Part shown: positions 5,058-11,667 of the stretch, one piece after another
Layout: each line of letters begins with the position of its first letter
How positions within the stretch are numbered: the stretch's first letter is position 1
Source of the DNA: SIG607 sp045601805
GTDB lineage: Bacteria; Bacillota; Clostridia; Oscillospirales; Acutalibacteraceae
Direction: 5' to 3'
DNA: 11,667 nt
Assembly: GCA_045601805.1 (NCBI GenBank)
Contig: JAZSAJ010000055.1
Span: 1 to 11,667, forward strand
The notes under the pieces: generated by a model
Seen by the model: the letters and a program-made list of their open reading frames with translations, nothing else
The model's database searches: none
Told to the model about the DNA's origin: nothing
Position numbers and translations under genes: made by a program

Positions 5058-5438
5058 TTAAATTTCTTCACCATATTTAGCTTCAATCTGTCTGTATTCA
5101 GCTCTTAATTCTGCACGTTGATTTTTAAATGGCGCATATTCTCTCTCTGTAATATCTCCATCTATATATTTCAAAGTTTTATAATCCAATTCGGATAGTA
5201 AACTTTTTATAACTTCCATTCTTTGATGTGCTGCTTTAATCTTATAAGTTTCGCTTTCGATTTCTTCAATAAATTCGCCATTTTCATAATACATATTTTC
5301 ACTGATATTATCTGGAGCTTGTATACACTTTAAAGCAAAATCTTGACCATACCAATGTTTTATTATTTCTAAAGATGTCATATTGTTTGGTAATATTTCA
5401 ATGATTTTATTCTCATCATTCAATCTTACATATTTCAT
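5058..5438 (-). CDS. Small fibre-associated protein (possible assembly factor)
   Basis: This 126-residue protein follows the fibre gene. Residues 1-60 are strand-like (MKYVRLNDENKIIEILP, Y-Y-E-N-G-E-F). Residues 62-124 are helical and charged (IKAAHQRMEVIKSLLSELDY, then YAPFKNQRAELRAEYRQIEA). This C-terminal pattern of a short acidic helix, a Tyr-x-x-x-Lys turn and 'QR..LR.E...IE' recurs in small proteins encoded after phage fibres, some of which help fibre folding or assembly. That role is inference from position and pattern. The ATG at 5438 is well supported: GAGGTGA lies 7-8 bases upstream and overlaps the fibre's last codons and TGA stop, so the two genes are probably translated together. 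DNA is AT-rich, unlike the fibre tip beside it. Confidence 0.75.
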   Translation of the reverse strand: MKYVRLNDENKIIEILPNNMTSLEIIKHWYGQDFALKCIQAPDNISENMYYENGEFIEEIESETYKIKAAHQRMEVIKSLLSELDYKTLKYIDGDITEREYAPFKNQRAELRAEYRQIEAKYGEEI

Positions 5439-5444
5439 TTTAAA

Positions 5445-6518
5445 TCACCTCGCGTAAATAAATACCGCGCCGTCCGACCCTGCGCCGCCCGTAATCTGCG
5501 GAAAGGAGGTCGCGCCGTTCCTGTAAAGGCTTATCGCCCCGCCGCCGTTGCCATATCCCGTGGCGCTGCCCGCGCTGAGCGGCGTGTACTGGCTCATGGA
5601 CGAGTCGTGCGCCATCGCAACAGCGTTGCCGCCCTTGATATCGGGCAGAATCGGATTGGGCGCATACGCGGGATATTCTACCATACTTCCCGCGGTGCTC
5701 GCCCCAGCGGAAAGCAGCAGCTTTCTCGCACACGAATAATCGCTTTCAAAAGGGTTTACCGACTGCGCCGGAGAATTTAAGCATCTTCCGCCGCTTGCGG
5801 CAAATGAATCATATATATTTGCTGCGGTGACAGGCGTGCCGCCGACGATATACGACGTGTTCCACTCGTCAAGCGAATACGCAACAAAAGCGCCCTGTCC
5901 GCCAGACGCGCATTTTAAGGTCAGGCTTGAAGGGTCTGATGTGGCTTGCGTTTTGCCGCCCTCGCCGCCGCTGCAAACTATTCCGTTAACGGAGGTTGAA
6001 TTTCCGTTGTTTCCGTTTGCTGAGGCATAGCTCGAGCCGCGCTCGCAGCTTCCGCCTGCGCCTCCCGCGCCGACCACTATCGGGATTGACGAAAGCTCCG
6101 AAACATCGAGAATGAATGACTTTACGACGCCCGAACCTCCGCCCGAAGCGTAAATCGTGACGTTTGCTCTTTGCGCCGCGCCTCCTCCTCCGCCGCCTAT
6201 CGCGCATATCCCAAGTTCGGTAATGCCACTAGGTATTGTATATGTATATGTGCCTGCTGTTGTATATTCTTGAATTAAGTGCCACGTTGAAGCATTGGAT
6301 AAAATATTAAAAACCGCGTTCGGTGTCGCACTTGCTGAATTAGTAGGCAAGCCATATTTTGCTGCTACACTATCCGATAACAGATTAGCTTTATTTAAAG
6401 CTGTACCATCTTGAATAGGCTCATCTGCCATTTCAAGTTTACCCTCAAGCACTGTACTATCATCAAGCGTTAATTTTACTCTACCAGTTTTTCCAGAAGA
6501 AGGTACTCTATCTAACAT
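5445..6518 (-). CDS. Tail fibre with glycine-rich C-terminal domain
   Basis: This is a 357-residue tail fibre, probably receptor binding. Residues 1-60 (GKTGRVKLTLDD, MADEPIQDGTALNKANLLSD) are the conserved fibre N-terminus of many Firmicutes phages, thought to attach to the tail. Residues 79-103 form a linker into the glycine-rich domain (AGTYTYTIPSGIT, then C-A-I-G-G-G-G-G-G). Residues 103-357 are Gly/Ser/Ala-rich with many short strand segments (GGGSGVV, VVGAGGAGGS, SGGEGG, GGAGSDGAVFIYAR), typical of the glycine-rich domain found at fibre tips. The only in-frame ATG is at 6518; AAAGGAG lies about 12 bases upstream. Codons for about residues 1-97 are AT-rich like the neighbours, while the rest is about two-thirds GC, which suggests the tip was acquired separately. 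Confidence 0.88.
   Translation of the reverse strand: MLDRVPSSGKTGRVKLTLDDSTVLEGKLEMADEPIQDGTALNKANLLSDSVAAKYGLPTNSASATPNAVFNILSNASTWHLIQEYTTAGTYTYTIPSGITELGICAIGGGGGGAAQRANVTIYASGGGSGVVKSFILDVSELSSIPIVVGAGGAGGSCERGSSYASANGNNGNSTSVNGIVCSGGEGGKTQATSDPSSLTLKCASGGQGAFVAYSLDEWNTSYIVGGTPVTAANIYDSFAASGGRCLNSPAQSVNPFESDYSCARKLLLSAGASTAGSMVEYPAYAPNPILPDIKGGNAVAMAHDSSMSQYTPLSAGSATGYGNGGGAISLYRNGATSFPQITGGAGSDGAVFIYAR
5448..6222. other. GC-rich segment inside the fibre gene (probable transferred domain)
   Basis: By hand count, the 120 bases at 5461-5580 hold about 82 G+C (near 68%), while flanking DNA on both sides is clearly AT-rich. The upstream edge falls near codon 97-103 of the fibre, just before the glycine-rich domain. 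The downstream edge coincides with the stop codon at 5445-5447 and the next gene's AGGTGA. The boundaries matching a protein domain fit domain replacement by recombination. Confidence 0.75.
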
Positions 6519-6535
6519 ATAAAATCATATCTCCT

Positions 6536-7624
6536 TTACACTACCGTATTGCTTGTATAATAAGTAGTATTTATCAATATTGAATTTAAACCGCCTGTAC
6601 CGTCAAACATATTCTGTAAAGCATTTGTAGCAGATGTACCTGTACCGCTTATTGGTACACGGTATTCATTTGCGCCCCAGCTTGAGTCATACGTTAAACT
6701 TATATTTCTACAGTTACGGAACATCATAGCATAACAATAATTTTCTAAAACAGTTGCGGGTAACGCCGGTATTGTGCTTAAATTTGTGCAATTCATGAAC
6801 ATTGCATAATAACAATAATTTGCTAAAGTTGTAGCCGGTAAACTTGGAGCTTCTCTTAAATTTGTACAGTTATAAAACATAGAGTCGCAACAATGAGGTG
6901 CCAATGTTTCAGCAGATAACACAGGAGCTTTCCCAAGCGAACTGCACGATCGGAACATATATTCATAGCAACGCTCTGTCAAAGCTGTAGCGGGTAGACT
7001 TGGCGCGGCAACTAAGTCCTCCCAATTTTCAAACATATGCGAAAAACAATAAGCGCCCATAGTTGGGTGTCCCCCATTTTCGACAGTTTGATAATCCAAT
7101 AAAGATTCAATGTTGCCTTTGCACATGACAGGATTACCGTATGTGTAACGTAGAATAAACCTGTAACCACCCGTAATTACCGTGTTCCTCGTGCCTCTTA
7201 AATACAGCTTACCGTCAAGGCTTGCCCATATTTCAGTACCGTCCCACTCTGTCCATGTGGTTTTATCTGTTGAATATTCCAATGTTCCATCCCAGGTTTT
7301 GGCTGAATTAGACGCTTGTAAAACGAAAGAAATCGGACACGAAAATGTCAAATATGGATTATCATCTTGTGATACAATTGCTGATATAAAAACATCATCA
7401 TTCATTAATTTCCCGCCGCATTTTAATTTCCATACACCAATTTCATCTTGCGCTGTAATAATGGTATTGCTATTGTAACTGACATTTAACTCACTTAGTC
7501 CATCGTCAGCTACAACAGTTATATCATCAGCCATAAACTTTCCGGAAGTTTTCAGTTTGCATGAAATATCTTCATCTGATAAAATAATATCTCTATTATC
7601 ATATTTTACAGTAAAAATTGCCAT
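6536..7624 (-). CDS. BspA-type leucine-rich-repeat tail protein
   Basis: This is a 362-residue protein, likely a receptor-binding tail component. The N-terminus holds two copies of a phage tail module (residues 23-38 K-L-K-T-S-G-K-F-M-A-D-D-I-T-V-V; 66-82 K-L-K-C-G-G-K-L-M-N-D-D-V-F-I-S). Residues 95-155 (LEYSTDKTTWTEWDG, then KLYLRGTRNT) match the strand-rich segment that precedes repeats in BspA-like surface proteins. Residues 193-310 are tandem 26-residue repeats with consensus C-Y-x-x-M-F-x-N-C-x-N-L-x-x-A-P-x-L-P-A-T-x-L, i.e. BspA/DUF285-like leucine-rich repeats, with a last degenerate MF unit near 339. Such repeats usually bind proteins or glycans. The ATG at 7624 overlaps the preceding stop by one base. 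No signal peptide is present, consistent with assembly into a virion rather than secretion. Confidence 0.85.
   Translation of the reverse strand: MAIFTVKYDNRDIILSDEDISCKLKTSGKFMADDITVVADDGLSELNVSYNSNTIITAQDEIGVWKLKCGGKLMNDDVFISAIVSQDDNPYLTFSCPISFVLQASNSAKTWDGTLEYSTDKTTWTEWDGTEIWASLDGKLYLRGTRNTVITGGYRFILRYTYGNPVMCKGNIESLLDYQTVENGGHPTMGAYCFSHMFENWEDLVAAPSLPATALTERCYEYMFRSCSSLGKAPVLSAETLAPHCCDSMFYNCTNLREAPSLPATTLANYCYYAMFMNCTNLSTIPALPATVLENYCYAMMFRNCRNISLTYDSSWGANEYRVPISGTGTSATNALQNMFDGTGGLNSILINTTYYTSNTVV
6695..7048 (-). repeat. Tandem 26-residue leucine-rich repeats (78-bp units)
   Basis: Four full units start at Cys193, Cys219, Cys245 and Cys271 of the protein at 6536-7624, with a fifth partial unit from Cys297. 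Each begins Cys-Tyr/Phe/Cys, then M-F two residues later, a Cys or Trp near position 9, and Pro and Leu positions at fixed spacing. The regular 78-base period could support gain or loss of units by recombination, although the units have diverged at the DNA level. Confidence 0.8.
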
Positions 7625-7899
7625 TAAATTAATTGCACTTCCCCGTCATAAACTTGAAGCACACCTGTTATTTTTTCACCGCGAACATATGCCGTTTTAT
7701 CGGCTACAATATCTGCCGCAGTAGCAGTAGCGTCTTGAGTATTCGCGTCATTTGAATTTGTTCCTGTAATTATCTGCCCTGAACTGTCATGCGCGGTATA
7801 CCCGCTTGAAAGTGCGCTTGCCGTTACCGTGTCTTCTGTCAGGTCGATTAATACCGTACCATCGCTTAATTCTATCTTGTTGTTTTTAATTTCGTCCAC
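7624..7899 (-). CDS. Small tail structural protein with TAHD/GT module
   Basis: This is a 91-residue virion-type protein made almost wholly of recurrent phage tail modules. Residues 17-47 (IDLTEDTV, GYTAHDSSGQIITGT) match the N-terminal module of the protein at 8208-8825. Residues 57-80 (DATATAADIVADKTAYVRG, E-K-I-T-G) form the adjoining repeat that often follows it. The start is GTG at 7899 with a GGGGGAT element just upstream that lies inside the last codons of the preceding gene, so translation is probably coupled. Its TAA stop overlaps the next ATG by one base (TAATG), a second coupling point. It has no transmembrane segment and no catalytic motif. A role as a fibre-base subunit is inference. 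Confidence 0.78.
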   Translation of the reverse strand: MDEIKNNKIELSDGTVLIDLTEDTVTASALSSGYTAHDSSGQIITGTNSNDANTQDATATAADIVADKTAYVRGEKITGVLQVYDGEVQLI

Positions 7900-7903
7900 T
7901 AAT

Positions 7904-8194
7904 CTATCCCCCTATTATAACAGTATAGCCGCCTCTTTCGTTTAGCGTTTTGGATATAGGGATTTCATGTATAATAACATTTTGGCTCATCTTTTTTTGT
8001 GCGGTTTGTAAAATTTGTTCCGACAAGCTCGGTGTGACTTCATACGAGCCTTCATATGGTTCGATTTCTTCGCCTTTATATACTATTTTTGCGGGCTGCA
8101 CCGTCATTTTTAAATCATTATTAGTTACAGGCTTTACTGCTATTATAGAATTATCATCGTTAATTATAGGAATTGTTATTTTATTAATAATCAT
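7904..8194 (-). CDS. Small tail structural protein with repeated tail module
   Basis: This is a 96-residue small structural protein of the tail-tip region. Residues 38-97 (numbered from the upstream GTG) carry a recognisable tail module: VYKGEEIEPYEGSYEVTPS, then QKKMSQNVIIHEIP, then an R-G-G-Y-T-V-I-I-G-G end. In other Firmicutes phages this 'YEVTP...KKM...V.V..IP' stretch occurs near the base of fibres. The first 30 residues form a separate strand-rich piece. A GTG at 8197 and an ATG at 8194 both fit. The ATG is preferred because AAAGGA lies 9 bases upstream. It may be a decoration or linker between tail tip and fibre; no function is established. Confidence 0.75.
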   Translation of the reverse strand: MIINKITIPIINDDNSIIAVKPVTNNDLKMTVQPAKIVYKGEEIEPYEGSYEVTPSLSEQILQTAQKKMSQNVIIHEIPISKTLNERGGYTVIIGG

Positions 8195-8207
8195 CACTTA
8201 ATTTCCT

Positions 8208-8825
8208 TTATTGCGGTTGAGTAAGCGCACACAATGTCATATAAATTTCTGAATTGTTTTCTAATATATCTATTGAAAACAAAATTTCTCCTTCTAAAAA
8301 CATTCCATGTAAAATCAAAAAATTATTAAGATTTGAAATACTTCCAGTCAACAAAATAGAATTTCCATCAACAACTATTTCACATATAATATTTTGATTT
8401 AAATTATTTTCAATTCTTTGATTGAATAAATCAAATAAATATTGTGAATATCTCTCTGAATCTTTTGCAATTGTCCATGTATACGGATTTGGGTAACTGC
8501 TCGCGACATCTCTAATATGTTCTTCGACACTGCCGAGATACTCAAAATAAGTATCAACGTCTCTATCAAAGGCTACATAATTTTGTGGCACATTAGTTAC
8601 CGCATATTCACCATTAACAACAGATAAAACTTTGTTATTATCTTCTGCCGAAACATCGGGCAGACCTCCCCCGGGTGACAAAGTACCCGTTATTATATTT
8701 CCGGAATTGTCGTGGGCTGTTATCCCGCTTGCCAAAGTTTGTGGTGTAACTGTATCCTGCGTTAAATCAAGAACTGTTTCTTCGTTTTCGCCGTCAGGTG
8801 ACAAAATAATTTTATTAAAACTCAT
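8208..8825 (-). CDS. Tail fibre-like structural protein
   Basis: This is a 205-residue probable tail fibre or fibre-base protein. Residues 19-48 contain LDLTQDTV, then GITAHDNSGNIITGT, an attachment-like module common in Firmicutes phage tail proteins and repeated in the protein at 7624-7899 (about 21 of 31 positions identical by eye). A Gly/Pro hinge follows (50-55), then LPDVSAEDNNKVLSVVNGEY (55-74), the familiar collar segment of phage fibres. The remainder (80-205) mixes helix and strand, is unlike any family I recognise, and may be the variable tip. The ATG at 8825 has AAGGAG upstream at 9 bases. The stop lies just ahead of the next gene's ribosome binding site, so the two are probably translated in sequence. 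Confidence 0.78.
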   Translation of the reverse strand: MSFNKIILSPDGENEETVLDLTQDTVTPQTLASGITAHDNSGNIITGTLSPGGGLPDVSAEDNNKVLSVVNGEYAVTNVPQNYVAFDRDVDTYFEYLGSVEEHIRDVASSYPNPYTWTIAKDSERYSQYLFDLFNQRIENNLNQNIICEIVVDGNSILLTGSISNLNNFLILHGMFLEGEILFSIDILENNSEIYMTLCALTQPQ

Positions 8826-8851
8826 ATTATTTTACTCCTTTTTTTTTTAAA

Positions 8852-9328
8852 TTAAGCGTTTGCTTTTTTGCCTATTATTAAAGTTTCGCCGTTGTATTCA
8901 TTTTCTACTACGCTATACGGTATAGCTTCAACTGTTACTTTCGACAAATAATCATAACCTGCGTCAGGATTTACAATTTGAACATGGAATGTAGGTATTA
9001 CAGTTTTTTCTTGCACTTTTGCGTCACCTCCATCATTATAACCTTCCGATTTTAGTAAATCTTGTACAAGCATTTCTATTATATCAGAAGCATTTGAATT
9101 TCCATTATTATCAGTAAAGGCAAATTGTAATTTTGCTTTTACATTTGGAAGAAGTTGCATTGCATCTTTATATGGCATTTTTATAATCATATTGTTATAG
9201 TCAATAATTTCAGGTGTGTATTGAAAAAATTGTGTACCTTGCCTTATGTAAAATTCTATATTTTGTAATTCGGTTAAATTTACTCCGCACACATGAATAT
9301 TTAAAGTGTTTTCAATTTTACTTCGCAT
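8852..9328 (-). CDS. Minor tail / baseplate structural protein
   Basis: This is a 158-residue probable virion protein. Residues 8-95 are strand-rich (LNIHVCGVNL, FYIRQGTQFF, MIIKMPYKDAMQL, AKLQFAFTDNNGN, SDIIEMLVQDLL) and resemble the N-terminal beta-sandwich found in Firmicutes phage minor structural proteins upstream of receptor-binding domains. After a Gly/Asp linker (97-103), the C-terminus (130-153: KVTVEAIPYSVVENE, G-E-T-L-I-I-G) carries a short module seen again in the protein at 7904-8194. The ATG at 9328 is preceded by GAGGA at good distance. There is no enzyme motif. It could equally be a fibre-base connector. Confidence 0.75.
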   Translation of the reverse strand: MRSKIENTLNIHVCGVNLTELQNIEFYIRQGTQFFQYTPEIIDYNNMIIKMPYKDAMQLLPNVKAKLQFAFTDNNGNSNASDIIEMLVQDLLKSEGYNDGGDAKVQEKTVIPTFHVQIVNPDAGYDYLSKVTVEAIPYSVVENEYNGETLIIGKKANA

Positions 9329-9354
9329 TTAACATTCCTCGCATTTCTTATGAA

Positions 9355-10395
9355 TTATAAATTTTCAAAATAATATCCAATATCAGAATAAGCAAACGGC
9401 ATATTTGATTTTATGAATACTGATTGCATATTGCTTAACGCTTCATCAAGTTTTACTAATAATTTCTCAATATTATTAGCATTTTCAAAATTTAATCTAC
9501 TCATGCTATTAGGAATAGTTTGTGACAAATTATATACATTTTTTAATGCTTGAAGTGTGTTTATATATGTTTGCATATCATTTAAAGTTGGTATATCTGA
9601 AATTGTCCAATCTGTACGTAAAGCAGTATATCCATCTACTATATATCCATTTTCTACAAAAACATTATAAAGATAAGTGCAAGCTTCACCTACACGGTTT
9701 AAATCGGTATAATTATATGCGCCTTTAACAATTGTATTAAAATATTCTGCTTGTTCTTCTTGTGTTAGTGCTGATACGCCACCATTTGACATTATTTTTT
9801 GTTTTAATTCTTTTACACGGTCAACATCTTGTTGAGTTCTATCAGTTACTAAGTCAAAAATTATTTGTGATGGTTTAATAATATTAATTTTACCATCAAA
9901 AAATGGAATGTTTTCATCACACCATTCTTTCGTGGGTTCATTTCCTGCTCCGAATCCTTGTGTTAAATCCACAATCATTAATCCGTCAGCCCAAACAGTA
10001 TAGTCACTATTAACCACAAAAGAACGGCAAGTGTATGACGTACCATTTACAACAGTAATTTGCATTAATGTGCTTTCCATATACCAATCAGGGTGATTTC
10101 CACGGTTCCAACCAAAGACAAAATTTAAGCCTTCCCCATCGCCACCGTACCACTCAAAACGACAATCTACTGGGTTAGCGTTACCGTTAGTTTTAATATA
10201 ATGCCGACCATAATAAACGTGTCCTACAATTGGACTTATCATAGTTGATTGCCCAACGTAAGTCCCACCTGTGTCTAATCTTTGTGAACGATTACCAAAT
10301 TTTGATTGTGTATTATCATAAGTTATACCTATCCAATCGCTGTCTTTTTCAAAGCTTCCATTTGAAATTAAATTTGTTAATTGATAAATTGGCAC
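9355..10395 (-). CDS. Tail protein with carbohydrate-binding-like N-terminal domain
   Basis: This is a virion tail protein of 346 residues, probably a receptor-binding or tail-tip component. Residues 5-142 begin LTNLISNGSFEKDSDW and have the strand-rich, Trp/Tyr-rich look of a carbohydrate-binding jelly-roll. Residues 143-165 (DLTQGFGAGNEPT, then W-C-D) form the signature that ends this domain in many Firmicutes phage tail proteins. Residues 180-325 are a mainly helical module (VTDRTQQDVDRV, GAYNYTDLNRV, WTISDIPT) that also recurs in gut-phage tail proteins. The start is GTG at 10395: an in-frame TGA lies just upstream, the next in-frame ATG would delete the conserved first domain, and a GAGATGAT element resembling GAGGTGAT precedes it. 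The hub gene lies just upstream. The specific glycan target cannot be read from sequence. Confidence 0.85.
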   Translation of the reverse strand: MPIYQLTNLISNGSFEKDSDWIGITYDNTQSKFGNRSQRLDTGGTYVGQSTMISPIVGHVYYGRHYIKTNGNANPVDCRFEWYGGDGEGLNFVFGWNRGNHPDWYMESTLMQITVVNGTSYTCRSFVVNSDYTVWADGLMIVDLTQGFGAGNEPTKEWCDENIPFFDGKINIIKPSQIIFDLVTDRTQQDVDRVKELKQKIMSNGGVSALTQEEQAEYFNTIVKGAYNYTDLNRVGEACTYLYNVFVENGYIVDGYTALRTDWTISDIPTLNDMQTYINTLQALKNVYNLSQTIPNSMSRLNFENANNIEKLLVKLDEALSNMQSVFIKSNMPFAYSDIGYYFENL

Positions 10396-10415
10396 ACTGT
10401 ATCATCTCACATAAA

Positions 10416-11667
10416 TTATATTATGCTTTTCAATTTTAAATGTCCTTTTAAAGAACCGTTAAAATTAATTTCATCAGTTAAAACAAGAGAAGTTAAATTT
10501 TGAGAAAATGAAGTTTGAAGATTGATAACATCTCCTGTTTCTAATTCAGGATTTCCTCTATAATCAACATCGTAAGTATTTTTGAATTGTAAATACGAAG
10601 ATATATGCGAAGCAAGATTAGCGCACATAGTATCATCAGTCAAAAGCGGATTTTCTTCTACATCAATTTCGCCAGTATTATTATAATTATAAGTATAAAC
10701 AATATTACTTTCATCAATCGGATATCCTGTTATAGTTACAGTTTTTGTACCACTTGATAATTCAAGGTCTATTGCTCTACCATAAATCTCCGAAGATACC
10801 ACTGTGCCGTTACTTACATTAATTGTAATATTGCTTGCTAATTGTGATAATTCAATATGCATTGTCGTTTCAGTAGTTGTGCTTTCATGAAGTGTTGCAG
10901 AATTGTTGGAAGTAGTATAAACTGTTTTAGCAACTGTCACTGCTTTTAATTCATCAATTTTTGTAAATTTTTCGCTATTTTCAAAAGTATTATCAAAATT
11001 AATGCTAAAAGATTGTTTTATCAAAGAATCTATAACAAAAGGTTCAATATGAATAATATTATTATCATCTGTATACAATTTGCAGCAGCAAGCATGAGCT
11101 ATTAATTGTAAACAGTTCATATGTGTATCAATAGGCAGTACAGCGGTAGTGTACATATTTTTTAAGCTTTCATCAATCTCCCAAGGATTTTCGCCATCTT
11201 CGGTTAGTGTTAAATTTGCATCTATGAGTACATCTTCAGCCATATCATAAAAATTTTTGTTTCCTAATTTACTTTTGTAATAAATTCCTGTTAAACTTCC
11301 TATTAAACCTGTTGCCGTAAAAGTTACTTGATTTTTATTTACTGTCGGTTTACTTGATAATAAATAATTATCGGCTTTCAACCATTCGATATTTCCATCA
11401 TCTAACTCATAACCATATGTAATCGAACAAGGAGATTTTAGCACAATATATTCATAAACACCTTGCGGATTATCAGCGTCAAAATTTTTCTCAAAATCTA
11501 AAATAGTAAAATCAAATTTTTCTTTTGGTAAACGTCTTGAAATTGGGTCTATATCATGATTTTGTTTACAGTTTATAATATCGTTATTATCATATTGTAT
11601 ACCAATACCATATAGTATATGTTCAAGCCTTGACCTACGATAAGGCAACATAGAATTAAATATAATT
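10416..11667 (-). CDS. Phage tail hub / minor structural protein, 5'-partial
   Basis: This is a probable tail-tip (baseplate hub) protein that sits under the tail tube and carries the receptor-binding proteins. The first ATG is at 11651, but no ribosome binding site precedes it and the frame stays open to the window edge, so the true start is probably off the window. Numbering from that ATG, residues 1-130 look like the first hub domain. Residues 165-205 (IDTHMNCLQLIAHACCCKLY, then a D-x-N-x-I-x-I-EPF strand) and 335-380 (NPLLTDD, then GNPELETGDVI) match the pattern of the C-terminal half of Firmicutes hub proteins. The end (FNGSLKGHLKLKSI) is the usual closing segment of that family. The gene lies upstream of all the fibre genes, as expected. 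There is no obvious peptidase or lysozyme domain in the visible part. Assignment rests on remembered family patterns, not on a search. Confidence 0.8.
   Translation of the reverse strand, partial: IIFNSMLPYRRSRLEHILYGIGIQYDNNDIINCKQNHDIDPISRRLPKEKFDFTILDFEKNFDADNPQGVYEYIVLKSPCSITYGYELDDGNIEWLKADNYLLSSKPTVNKNQVTFTATGLIGSLTGIYYKSKLGNKNFYDMAEDVLIDANLTLTEDGENPWEIDESLKNMYTTAVLPIDTHMNCLQLIAHACCCKLYTDDNNIIHIEPFVIDSLIKQSFSINFDNTFENSEKFTKIDELKAVTVAKTVYTTSNNSATLHESTTTETTMHIELSQLASNITINVSNGTVVSSEIYGRAIDLELSSGTKTVTITGYPIDESNIVYTYNYNNTGEIDVEENPLLTDDTMCANLASHISSYLQFKNTYDVDYRGNPELETGDVINLQTSFSQNLTSLVLTDEINFNGSLKGHLKLKSII

Noticed and set aside
5440..5733. Long Arg/Gly-rich open frame on the minus strand within the GC-rich fibre tip
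   Set aside because: It is an alternate frame of the fibre gene, long only because stops are rare in GC-rich DNA. It has no ribosome site and a biased Arg/Gly composition.
5548..6030. Open frames on the plus strand opposite the fibre gene
   Set aside because: They mirror the fibre's codons and show Pro/Ala-rich sequences with no recognisable domain and no ribosome site.
8660..8700. Short inverted repeat CGGGT/ACCCG within a tail gene
   Set aside because: Only 5 pairs, lies inside conserved coding sequence (the G-T-L-S-P-G-G hinge) and has no U run.
8838..8851. Run of about ten A on the minus strand as a possible slippage site
   Set aside because: It lies between genes, directly before AAGGAG, and no frame change would join two reading frames there.
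1..11667. Stop-codon recoding, CRISPR array, tRNA, integrase or attachment site
   Set aside because: Genes end normally at TAA, TGA and TAG. I saw no spaced direct repeats, cloverleaf, recombinase motif or terminal repeat pair.

Overview
The window is a 11.7-kb stretch of a tailed-phage or prophage genome, most likely from a low-GC Firmicute (Clostridia-like, gut-type). The grounds are the AT-rich DNA, strong AGGAGG-type ribosome binding sites with some GTG starts, and a tail-tip, fibre, lysis gene order typical of long-tailed phages of Firmicutes. Every supported gene lies on the minus strand, so transcription runs from the high-numbered end to the low-numbered end. Stops are standard (TAA, TGA, TAG), with no sign of recoding, and I see no tRNA, rRNA, CRISPR array, integrase or insertion sequence.

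Region 1 (11667 to 5058, read in transcription order) is the tail tip and receptor-binding module. It begins with a tail hub protein whose 5' end is off the window. A carbohydrate-binding-like tail protein follows, then a mosaic of small structural proteins that share short modules (8852-9328, 8208-8825, 7904-8194, 7624-7899). Next come a protein with 26-residue BspA-type leucine-rich repeats (6536-7624), a glycine-rich tail fibre whose C-terminal two thirds is strikingly GC-rich (5445-6518), and a small fibre-associated protein (5058-5438).

Region 2 (5006 to 3270) is the lysis cassette: an Amidase_2 endolysin with a possible internal translation start, a two-helix holin, a membrane-anchored coiled-coil protein and a single-pass membrane protein, joined by 4-base stop/start overlaps. 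A small sigma-region-4-like helix-turn-helix gene follows. A strong intrinsic terminator (3213-3254) closes this unit.

Region 3 (3168 to 59) is a second unit of six genes ending in another strong terminator (11-42). It encodes a small papain-like cysteine-peptidase-fold protein and five proteins of unknown function: an Asn/Tyr-rich protein with a conserved core, a small helical protein, a Gly-rich membrane-prone protein with 11-residue repeats, a beta-rich protein, and a helical protein with an Arg/Tyr-rich centre. I recall related proteins travelling together in Firmicutes gut phages, but I know of no assigned function. This post-lysis module is the best candidate here for an undescribed system.
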